Notes under the pieces: generated by a model
What the model was told of the DNA's origin: nothing
The model's database searches: none
What the model saw: only the letters and a program-made list of their open reading frames with translations
Shown here: piece by piece, positions 34,962 through 41,255 of the stretch
Numbering within the stretch: position 1 is the stretch's first letter
How the letters are laid out: each line of letters begins with the position of its first letter
Made by a program: the position numbers and the translations under genes
Source: Pseudomonadota bacterium
Lineage (GTDB): Bacteria; Myxococcota; Myxococcia; Myxococcales; Myxococcaceae
Length of the DNA stretch: 41,943 bases
Reading direction: 5' to 3'
Assembly (NCBI GenBank): GCA_023426545.1
Contig: JAFAAN010000074.1
Location: 1-41,943, forward strand

Positions 34962-34994
34962 GACGCGGGCCCGCTGACGGCGGCTGGCAGGAGG

Positions 34995-35030
34995 CCGGCG
35001 CGGCGGCTCCCTCGGGAGTCACCGCGCCGG
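34995..35030 (+). terminator. Composite hairpin terminator after secA
   Basis: Outer stem CCGGCGCGG/CCGCGCCGG (9 bp, perfect) encloses an inner perfect stem CTCCC/GGGAG with a 2-base loop, 33 bases past the secA stop. TGCCGTTTCC follows, so the U-tract is weak. Confidence 0.65.
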
Positions 35031-35154
35031 TGCCGTTTCCGGGGCGGATGGATCGCGCCGGGACGGCAGGAGGGCGGGGGAGCGGCCTGTGCCGTCCCCG
35101 CCCGGACGGGCGGTGCGGCGAAGCTTGCGCGGCCCGGAGGGGTTCTGTTAAGGA

Positions 35155-35185
35155 CCCCCCGCCCCGGAGTCTGGGGTCAGGGGGG
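35155..35185 (+). terminator. C-run/G-run hairpin
   Basis: CCCCCC-G-CCCC pairs with GGGG-TCA-GGGGGG around a 7-base loop. Very stable. Either a second terminator or part of the rpsB leader, depending on where that promoter lies. Confidence 0.4.
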
Positions 35186-35254
35186 AGGTTCACCCCTGGC
35201 AGCACTCACTACTCACACGTCCGTGCCGGTCGCCGGTGCTTCCGTGGGTGAGGA

Positions 35255-35315
35255 CCTCTCTCGAAGAGGGCCACGCCCCCGGATGTTTCGGCCGGAAGGT
35301 TTGCCCGGGCGTGGC
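35255..35315 (+). promoter_or_regulatory. rpsB: Stem-loop pair in the rpsB leader
   Basis: CCTCT-CTCGA-AGAGG (35255-35269) is followed at once by GCCACGCCC (35270-35278) pairing perfectly with GGGCGTGGC (35307-35315) around a 28-base loop. The second stem ends about 8 bases before the ribosome site of rpsB. S2 autoregulates through leader RNA in other bacteria, so a similar role is plausible. Confidence 0.45.
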
Positions 35316-35335
35316 GGAACAACCGGAGACACCCC

Positions 35336-36307
35336 ATGGAAACGCAGGACACGCAGTCGCAGCAGCAGGCGATGGCCGCCGCCGGTGGCATCACGATGAG
35401 GCAGCTCCTGGAGGCCGGCGTTCACTTCGGCCACCAGACGAAGCGCTGGAACCCGAAGATGAAGCCGTACATCTTCGGCGCCCGTAACGGCATCTACATC
35501 ATCGACCTGCAGAAGACGGTCACGATGGCCCGCTCGGCGTTCCGCTTCGTGGCGGACATCACCGCGCGCGGTGGCTCGGTGCTCTTCGTCGGCACCAAGA
35601 AGCAGGCGCAGGACGTCATCCGCGAGGAGGCGGCGCGCGCCGGCCAGTTCTTCGTCACCAGCCGCTGGCTGGGTGGCACGCTGACCAACTTCAAGACCAT
35701 CAAGCAGGGCATCGACCGGCTGAAGTCGCTGGAGAAGATGGCCGAGGATGGCACCTTCGAGCGCCTGCCCAAGAAGGAAGTGGCCCAGCTGGAGCGCGAG
35801 CGCGAGAAGCTGGAGAAGAACCTGGGCGGCGTGAAGGAGATGTCGAAGCTGCCCCGCTGCGTCTTCGTCATCGACCCGAAGAAGGAGCACATCGCCATCC
35901 ACGAGGCCAGCCGCCTGGGCATCCCGGTCATCGGCCTGGTGGACACCAACTGCGATCCCGACGGCATCGACTTCGTCATCCCCGGCAACGACGACGCCAT
36001 CCGCTCCATCAAGCTGTTCACCTCGAAGATCGCCGAGGCCTGCCTCGAGGGCTCCGCGCGCTACCGCGCCTCGGGCGCCGCCGAGCGCGACGAGCAGGAG
36101 GAGCGCGAGGGCCGTGACGAGCGCGGTGATCGCCGCGACGACCGCCGTGGCCCGCGCCGTGGCGACCGCCGCGACGACCGTCGTGACCGCGGGGGTGACC
36201 GTGGCGGCGAGCGCCGGGGGCCCCTCGTGGAGATGAAGGGCGCGGCGCCGGTCGCGTCCGAGCCGGCCGCCGACGCGGGCTCCGAGGGTGGGGCGGCGGC
36301 CGAGTAG
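35336..36307 (+). CDS. rpsB: 30S ribosomal protein S2 with Arg/Asp/Gly-rich C-terminal extension
   Basis: 323 aa from ATG 35336 with GGAG upstream. The S2 core runs from ITMRQLLEAGVHFGHQTKRWN through FVGTKKQAQDVI, SRWLGGTLTNF and FVIDPKKEHIAIHEA to GLVDTNCDP and a final IPGNDDAIRSIKLF, ending near residue 240. It carries a 20-residue Gln/Ala N-terminal extension. From about residue 247 comes a highly charged tail of RGD, RRDD and RGG-like units (about 55 residues), then an acidic Ala-rich end; E. coli S2 ends at 241. The tail is disordered by composition and could bind RNA. First gene of the conserved rpsB-tsf-pyrH-frr order. Confidence 0.96.
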   Translation: METQDTQSQQQAMAAAGGITMRQLLEAGVHFGHQTKRWNPKMKPYIFGARNGIYIIDLQKTVTMARSAFRFVADITARGGSVLFVGTKKQAQDVIREEAARAGQFFVTSRWLGGTLTNFKTIKQGIDRLKSLEKMAEDGTFERLPKKEVAQLEREREKLEKNLGGVKEMSKLPRCVFVIDPKKEHIAIHEASRLGIPVIGLVDTNCDPDGIDFVIPGNDDAIRSIKLFTSKIAEACLEGSARYRASGAAERDEQEEREGRDERGDRRDDRRGPRRGDRRDDRRDRGGDRGGERRGPLVEMKGAAPVASEPAADAGSEGGAAAE

Positions 36308-36337
36308 CCGTCCCTTCTTCCTCTAGGCAGTGCTGAA

Positions 36338-36377
36338 GCGGCCGGGGGGCGCCATTTCGCGCCTGCGACCCGGCCGC
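36338..36377 (+). terminator. Nested hairpin between rpsB and tsf
   Basis: GCGGCCGGG (36338-36346) pairs perfectly with CCCGGCCGC (36369-36377). Inside, GGCGC (36348-36352) pairs with GCGCC (36359-36363). CTCTGTTTCCC follows. It could attenuate or terminate the rpsB transcript before tsf. Confidence 0.5.
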
Positions 36378-36418
36378 CTCTGTTTCCCTGATACGCAGTA
36401 TCCCTTTGAACTTGCAAT

Positions 36419-36455
36419 GCTCCGCCCGGCGCGCCGCGCCCTGGTGAGGCGGAGC
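36419..36455 (+). promoter_or_regulatory. tsf: Hairpin directly upstream of the tsf ribosome site
   Basis: GCTCCGCC (36419-36426) pairs perfectly with GGCGGAGC (36448-36455), with the palindrome GGCGCGCC in the loop. It ends 2 bases before the GGAG ribosome site (36458-36461) of tsf, so its folding should affect initiation. Confidence 0.45.
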
Positions 36456-36467
36456 CTGGAGACGACA

Positions 36468-37121
36468 ATGGCCGAAGTGAGCGCCCAGATGGTGAAGGAG
36501 CTCCGCGAGCGGACCAACGCGGGCATGATGGACTGCAAGAAGGCGCTGACCGAGTCGGGCGGCGACTTCGCCAAGGCCGAGGAGTGGCTGCGGAAGAAGG
36601 GCATCGCCAAGGCCGCTGGCAAGGAGGGCCGCGTTGCCGCCGAGGGTGTCATCGGCACCTACGTCCACGGTGGCCGCATCGGCGTCATCGTCGAGGTGAA
36701 CTGCGAGACGGACTTCGTCGCCCGCAACCCCGACTTCCAGGAGCTCGTCAAGGACCTGGCCATGCAGATCGCCGCGGCCAGCCCCAAGTTCGTCCGCCGT
36801 GAGGAGGTCCCCACGGAGAACCTGGAGAAGGAGAAGGAGATCCAGCGGGAGATCCTGAAGCAGCAGGGCAAGCCCGAGGCGATGCTGGACAAGATCCTCG
36901 TCGGGAAGATGGAGAAGTACTACGAGGGCGTCTGCCTCGTGGACCAGCTCTGGGTGAAGGACGACAAGAAGAAGGTCGGCGAGATGCTCTCCGAGCGCGC
37001 CGCGAAGATTGGCGAGAAGGTCTCCGTGCGCCGCTTCGTCCGCTACGAGGTGGGTGAGGGCATCGAGAAGCAGAAGGACGACCTCGCCGCCGAGGTGGCC
37101 AAGACGCTGGGCCAGGCGTAA
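36468..37121 (+). CDS. tsf: Elongation factor Ts
   Basis: Guanine nucleotide exchange factor for EF-Tu. 217 aa from ATG 36468, GGAG at 6 bases. The N-terminal UBA-like domain and its TDFV neighbourhood are present: VKELRERTNAGMMDCKKAL, AEEWLRKKG, and VNCETDFVARN (the EF-Tu-contacting TDFV). Shorter than E. coli EF-Ts (283 aa), as in lineages with a reduced core. Follows rpsB by 160 bases. Confidence 0.96.
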   Translation: MAEVSAQMVKELRERTNAGMMDCKKALTESGGDFAKAEEWLRKKGIAKAAGKEGRVAAEGVIGTYVHGGRIGVIVEVNCETDFVARNPDFQELVKDLAMQIAAASPKFVRREEVPTENLEKEKEIQREILKQQGKPEAMLDKILVGKMEKYYEGVCLVDQLWVKDDKKKVGEMLSERAAKIGEKVSVRRFVRYEVGEGIEKQKDDLAAEVAKTLGQA

Positions 37122-37128
37122 GGCGCCC

Positions 37129-37147
37129 GCGGTCCCCTTGGGGCCGC
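37129..37147 (+). terminator. Hairpin after tsf
   Basis: GCGG-T-CCCC pairs with GGGGCCGC (8 bp, one bulged T, 2-base loop), 7 bases past the tsf stop. A T-rich run TTCTTTTT lies further on at 37224-37231. The 213-base gap to pyrH holds nothing else I recognise. Confidence 0.4.
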
Positions 37148-37334
37148 GAGCCTGCACGCACGCAGGACTTCGGGTCGCGCGCTCCGGAAACGCCCCCCAC
37201 GGGGTGTCCGGGCGACGCGGCCCTTCTTTTTGGGTCAGGACGGCCCCCCGGGCGACCGCCAGCGGACGATGCGCGCCATCCCGCCCGACTCCAGCGTTGA
37301 TCCCTCGCGGAGCGGGGGATAGAAGCGGGGGCGC

Positions 37335-38087
37335 ATGTCCTCCGACACGACGAAGCCGCTCCCGTATAAGCGCGTTCTCCTCAAGCTCTCGGGCGAGGCC
37401 CTGATGGGGGAGGGGAAGTACGGCATCCACCCGCCCACGCTGATGGCCATCGCCGAGGAGGTCATCGAGGTGGCGCAGGCAGGCGTGGAGGTCGCGCTGG
37501 TGATTGGCGGCGGCAACATCTTCCGCGGCGTCGCCGGCGCCACGGAGGGGATGGACCGGGCCAGCGCCGACTACATGGGCATGCTGGCCACGTGCATCAA
37601 CTGCATGGCCATGCAGGACGCGCTGGAGAAGAAGGGCCTGCATACGCGCGTGCTCTCCGCCATCAAGATGGAGCAGATCGCCGAGCCCTACATCCGCCGA
37701 CGCGCCGTGCGCCATCTGGAGAAGGGCCGCGTGGTGATTTTCGCGGCGGGCACCGGCAACCCGTACTTCACCACCGACACCGCCGCCTCCCTGCGCGCCA
37801 TGGAAATCAACGCGCAGGTCATCCTGAAGGCGACCAAGGTGGACGGGGTGTACAGCGCGGATCCGAAGAAGGACCCCACGGCGCGGCGCTACCGGTCGCT
37901 GACGTACATGGACGTGTTGAAGCAGAATCTCAACGTCATGGACTCCACGGCCATCTCGCTGTGCATGGACAACAAGCTCCCCATCATCGTGTTCGACCTG
38001 ACGCAGCAGGGCAACATCCGCCGCGCGGTGCTGGGTGAGGGGGACATTGGTACGTTGGTGGGTGGCAGCGAGACCCTCTGGGCCTGA
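37335..38087 (+). CDS. pyrH: UMP kinase PyrH
   Basis: Phosphorylates UMP to UDP; bacterial amino-acid-kinase-fold hexamer. 250 aa from ATG 37335. Motifs: YKRVLLKLSGEALMG (phosphate binding), VALVIGGGNIFRG, DRASADYMGMLATCINCMA, GTGNPYFTTDTAA and ATKVDGVYSADPKKD, ending LVGGSE. Third gene of the rpsB-tsf-pyrH-frr cluster. frr begins 38 bases later, so the two are likely co-transcribed. Confidence 0.97.
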   Translation: MSSDTTKPLPYKRVLLKLSGEALMGEGKYGIHPPTLMAIAEEVIEVAQAGVEVALVIGGGNIFRGVAGATEGMDRASADYMGMLATCINCMAMQDALEKKGLHTRVLSAIKMEQIAEPYIRRRAVRHLEKGRVVIFAAGTGNPYFTTDTAASLRAMEINAQVILKATKVDGVYSADPKKDPTARRYRSLTYMDVLKQNLNVMDSTAISLCMDNKLPIIVFDLTQQGNIRRAVLGEGDIGTLVGGSETLWA

Positions 38088-38125
38088 GGCTGGAACCACC
38101 GGCAAGCACTCAAGGAGAGAACGCA

Positions 38126-38683
38126 ATGAGTGGAGACGTCGTCGCCGAACTGAAGGGACGCATCGAGAAGGCGCTCGAGGGCCTGCGCCTGGACCTGACC
38201 CGGGTCCGCACGGGCCGCGCCAGCATCGCCATCCTGGATGGCGTCCGGGTGGACTACTACGGCACGCCGACGCCGCTGTCCGGCGTGGCCAGTGTCAACG
38301 CGCCCGAGCCCCGGCTCATCACCATCAAGCCGTGGGAGAAGAGCGTCCTCAAGGAGATCGAGAAGGCGCTGCGCGAGGCGAACCTCGGCATCAACCCGAT
38401 GAACGACGGTGAGATGATTCGCCTGCCCTTCCCGCCGCTCACCGAGGAGCGCCGCAAGGACATCGCCAAGCAGGTAAAGACGAAGGGCGAGGAGTTCAAG
38501 GTCGCCATCCGCAACGTCCGCCGCGACGCGAACGAGGCGCTCAAGGCGCAGCTCAAGGACAAGAAGATCACCGAGGACGACCACAAGCGCATCACCGAGC
38601 TGGTCCAGAAGCAGACCGATGCGGGCATCGCGCAGGTGGATGAAATCGTGAAGAAGAAGGAGAAGGAGGTCATGGAGGTTTGA
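38126..38683 (+). CDS. frr: Ribosome recycling factor
   Basis: Splits post-termination ribosomes together with EF-G. 185 aa, normal length, from ATG 38126 with AAGGAGAG upstream. Signatures: LRTGRAS-type segment (VRTGRASIAILDGVRVDYYG), ALREANLGINPMNDG, RLPFPPLTEERRKD and NVRRDANEALKAQLK. The stop overlaps the TTG start of the next gene (TTGA), so the downstream regulator is translationally coupled to frr. Confidence 0.97.
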   Translation: MSGDVVAELKGRIEKALEGLRLDLTRVRTGRASIAILDGVRVDYYGTPTPLSGVASVNAPEPRLITIKPWEKSVLKEIEKALREANLGINPMNDGEMIRLPFPPLTEERRKDIAKQVKTKGEEFKVAIRNVRRDANEALKAQLKDKKITEDDHKRITELVQKQTDAGIAQVDEIVKKKEKEVMEV

Positions 38684-40236
38684 GTTCCTCCATCGTCCTC
38701 GCCGAGCCCTCCGCGCCGGTGGCGGGCGTCTTGCGCCGCTTCCTGGAGTCCGCCGGTCACGAAGTGTCGTGGGTGGGCGGCGCCGATGAGGCGCTGCGCA
38801 TCGTACGGGAGCAGTCGTCTGCTGTCCTGATGGCGTCCGCGATGGGCGCCCTGGACGGCGAGGCGCTGTGCCGACGTGTGCGCGCCGAGGGCCTGGCCGC
38901 GCCGGTGCTGCTGCTGTACTCGCCGGACGAGGAGCGCGCGGACACGCGGGCTGCCGAGGTGGGCGCGGACGGGTGTCTGGTGGGGCCGCTGAAGCGGGCC
39001 ACGGTGCTGACGTGCGTGTCCCTGCTCGCGCAGCGTGAGGATGCCCGGCGGCGGGTGGCCGCCCTGGGCGCGCTGCCGCCCCCTCTGCCGGTGCCGCCGC
39101 CGCCTCCGCCGGCCGACGACGAGGCTGCGGCCGATGGGCCGCCGCGCGAGGGCGAAGCCGTGGCGGCGCAGCCGCTCGCGCCGGAACTGGACGCGGAGCC
39201 GATTACCTCGCCGTCCTCGGCGGCCGATAGCGAGGCCCGGGACGCGGCAGGCGGGGCCGTTGCGGTTGATGCGGAGCAGGGGACCTCCGAGGAGGACGGC
39301 CTCCCGTTGCTCTACGCGGACCCGGAGCCCGACGAGCCCCAGGTGTCCCAGGGCGAGGGCGGTGCTGCCCTGGAGGCTTCGGCCGCGGCTCAGGGCGAGG
39401 GCGGCGCTGGCCTGGAGGCCTCGGCCGTAGCCCAGGGCGAAGGTGGCGCTGGCCTGGAGGCTTCGGCCGCAGCTCAGGGAGCCGAGGCCGCGCCCAGCCT
39501 GGCAATCGCGGCGCCTGGAGGCGCGGCGGAGGCCCAGCCAGTCGCTCCCGTGGCCATGGACACGGGGCTGGCGGGCGGCGTGCCGCCTTCCTCCTCGTCG
39601 GAGGGCTCACGCCTGTCGGGCGCTTTTCCCGCCGTGGGGGCCCGGCCGTCTGGCGCCTTCCCCGCGCTGGCGTCCACGCCGGTTCCGGAGGCCCGTCGCG
39701 GCTCGCGGTCCGACCTGCCGTCGGTGGGCTCGCACCCGGACTTCGAGTTCCTCAAGCGGCTGATGCTGATGGAGGTGAAGCGGAGCCGCCGCTACCGTTA
39801 CCCCATCGCCGTGCTGCTGGTGGACATCGACCGGTTCGCGGAGAAGGCCGCGGCCCTGCCTCCCGCCGCGCGGAAGCTCGCGCTGGCCGAGGCCCTCGGG
39901 CTCCTGGTGTCCGGGGTGCGGGACATCGACGTGGCCGTGCCCTTCGCGGACAGCCGCTTCGTCGTCTTCCTCCCGCACACGCCACGCTCGGGCGCGCTGG
40001 TGGTGGGCCAGCGGCTGCGCGAGCTCATCAAGTCCCTGAAGGCCTTCGAGGGCGCCAGCGCCTCCGTGGGCGTGGCCGTCTCCGAGCCCCCAGCAGGCCG
40101 TGGACCGGTGACAGGGACGTTCGCGCAGGTGAGCTTCGGCGGCCTCCTCAAGGATGCCGGCGAGGCGCTGCGCCGCGCACAGGCGGCGGGTGGCGACTGG
40201 GTGGAGGCCGCGAGCGGTAGGGCTCAGCCAGGGTAG
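38680..40236 (+). CDS. Pseudo-receiver / pseudo-GGDEF protein coupled to frr
   Basis: 518 aa with a TTG start at 38680, overlapping the frr stop (TTGA); GGAGG lies 10 bases upstream. Residues ~3-115 fold like a receiver (SIVLAEPSAPVAGVLRRFLE), but the acceptor Asp position reads VLMASAMG and the Lys position LVGPLK, so it should not be phosphorylated. A long Ala/Glu/Pro-rich linker (~125-345) contains three 14-residue repeats. Residues ~350-510 look like a GGDEF domain (VLLVDIDRFAEKAA) whose signature is replaced by ADSRF (423-427); it should not make cyclic di-GMP. Probably an adaptor. Cytoplasmic. Confidence 0.8.
   Translation: MSSSIVLAEPSAPVAGVLRRFLESAGHEVSWVGGADEALRIVREQSSAVLMASAMGALDGEALCRRVRAEGLAAPVLLLYSPDEERADTRAAEVGADGCLVGPLKRATVLTCVSLLAQREDARRRVAALGALPPPLPVPPPPPPADDEAAADGPPREGEAVAAQPLAPELDAEPITSPSSAADSEARDAAGGAVAVDAEQGTSEEDGLPLLYADPEPDEPQVSQGEGGAALEASAAAQGEGGAGLEASAVAQGEGGAGLEASAAAQGAEAAPSLAIAAPGGAAEAQPVAPVAMDTGLAGGVPPSSSSEGSRLSGAFPAVGARPSGAFPALASTPVPEARRGSRSDLPSVGSHPDFEFLKRLMLMEVKRSRRYRYPIAVLLVDIDRFAEKAAALPPAARKLALAEALGLLVSGVRDIDVAVPFADSRFVVFLPHTPRSGALVVGQRLRELIKSLKAFEGASASVGVAVSEPPAGRGPVTGTFAQVSFGGLLKDAGEALRRAQAAGGDWVEAASGRAQPG
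39349..39474. repeat. Three 42-bp tandem repeats in the linker of the frr-coupled gene
   Basis: Units at 39349-39390, 39391-39432 and 39433-39474 encode QGEGGAxLEASAxA three times. They differ at several, mostly synonymous positions, so this is an older expansion that keeps frame. Confidence 0.9.
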
Positions 40237-40556
40237 GCGAAGTCTGCGCCGCTGATGTCACGCACTACGTCCGCGACGAACGACAGCAGCTCCAAGCCCC
40301 GGCCCTTGTCGTCCTTCCAGGTGCCGGAGGCCGCGTCGTAGTCGAAGTGGATGCCCTGGCCCCGCCCCGCCACCCAGATCTGCCGCACGGCGCGCTGGGT
40401 ATTGACGATGCACTTCTCCCGCGAGGCCGCGGTGAGCGTCACCATGTCGCCGGTGCTGTCGGCTTCGAGGATGTCGGGGTCGAGGTCATCCGCCGCGGCG
40501 AGGATGCGTTTGAACGCCGCAGCGGTGAGCTGGTTGTAGCGAGCTTCGTCCATCAT
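40224..40556 (-). CDS. cyaY: Frataxin-like iron-binding protein CyaY
   Basis: 110 aa from ATG 40556 (or the adjacent Met codon at 40553), with GAGG 10 bases upstream. Length and pattern match bacterial frataxin: an acidic first helix (residues ~1-33, rich in Asp/Glu) then the beta sheet MVTLTAASREKCIVN, RQIWVAG with the conserved Trp, GIHFDYD and WKDD, and a last helix LLSFVADVV. Frataxins modulate iron delivery and cysteine desulfurase activity in Fe-S assembly. No Fe-S genes are nearby. Second gene of the sixA-cyaY pair, 12 bases apart. Confidence 0.85.
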   Translation of the reverse strand: MMDEARYNQLTAAAFKRILAAADDLDPDILEADSTGDMVTLTAASREKCIVNTQRAVRQIWVAGRGQGIHFDYDAASGTWKDDKGRGLELLSFVADVVRDISGADFAYPG

Positions 40557-40568
40557 GGCCGCAAGGCC

Positions 40569-41066
40569 TCACTGGATGATGTCGAGCACCTGCTGGCCAG
40601 GAGCCGCGTAGAACAGGAGCTTGAACGGCGGCGAGGACTCCCCCTCCGTGCGCTCCAGTCCGATGACGGTGCCCGGGTTGACGGGCTTGGGGAAGGACTG
40701 CATGCCGAGCAGATGTGCCGCCAGCGCGCCCATGGACGGCTGGTGCCCCACGAGGACCAGGTTCTCGTCGGCGTACTCGTTGAGCACTGGCTCCACCGCG
40801 CCCACGGGCATGTCGGGCAGCAGGCAGCGGTGCACCTTCAGCGGGCCTTCGTGCTTGGCAGCGAAGGAGAGAAGCTGCGCCGTCTGCACCGTGCGCACCA
40901 GCGGGCTGGTCAGGATGCGCCCCACGGGGCCCATGCGCGCGGACAACGAAGCGAAGTGCTGGGCGGTGCTGGCGCGGGCCTTCGCGGTGAGGGCGCGCGC
41001 CTCGTCACCGAGACCCTCCGGGATCTCCGCGTCCGCATCGCCGTGCCTAACCAGGAAAAGCCTCAA
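40569..41066 (-). CDS. sixA: Phosphohistidine phosphatase SixA
   Basis: 165 aa of the histidine phosphatase superfamily; removes phosphate from phosphohistidine, as E. coli SixA does on HPt domains or PTS proteins. TTG start at 41066, with GGAGGG just upstream; the protein begins MRLFLVRHGDADAE (catalytic RHG). Other active-site parts: ILTSPLVRTVQTAQ with the second Arg, and LVLVGHQPSMG with the second His. Small and single-domain as in SixA. Upstream lies a probable promoter and palindrome. Confidence 0.92.
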   Translation of the reverse strand: MRLFLVRHGDADAEIPEGLGDEARALTAKARASTAQHFASLSARMGPVGRILTSPLVRTVQTAQLLSFAAKHEGPLKVHRCLLPDMPVGAVEPVLNEYADENLVLVGHQPSMGALAAHLLGMQSFPKPVNPGTVIGLERTEGESSPPFKLLFYAAPGQQVLDIIQ

Positions 41067-41088
41067 ATTCCCTCCACCGCTTTCGACA

Positions 41089-41100
41089 GAACCGCGGTTC
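41089..41100. promoter_or_regulatory. 12-base perfect palindrome at the sixA start site
   Basis: GAACCGCGGTTC is its own reverse complement and overlaps the predicted -10 and start of sixA, a typical repressor position. Confidence 0.35.
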
Positions 41101-41127
41101 GTACACGAGCGCGGCGGGGTTGGTCAA
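41098..41127 (-). promoter_or_regulatory. Possible sixA promoter
   Basis: On the minus strand TTGACC (41127-41122), an 18-base spacer and TACGAA (41103-41098). The start would fall around 41091, inside the palindrome GAACCGCGGTTC (41089-41100). Confidence 0.4.
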
Positions 41128-41255
41128 AGGTAATGCGGCGATTGTTCAGTGGCCGGAGCGCCCCCGCCATGACAGACAGGGGCGGGAAGCCTCTCACCGC
41201 TCAGGTTGCCGGAGCATACACGAGGGGCTGACATGTCCCGTCTGGAGGAACGCGC

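Larger units (their letters stand above)
34962..35335. other. secA-rpsB intergenic region: terminator plus structured rpsB leader
   Basis: 374 bases without a gene. In order: the composite secA hairpin (34995-35030); a possible weak promoter near 35124-35151 (CTTGCG, 16 bases, TGTTAA); a C-run/G-run hairpin (35155-35185); and two stem-loops (35255-35269 and 35270-35315) immediately before the rpsB ribosome site. The last two may be a ribosomal-protein leader. Confidence 0.55.

Noticed and set aside
39349..39474. CRISPR-like array
   Set aside because: Direct repeats are contiguous without spacers and encode in-frame peptide repeats.
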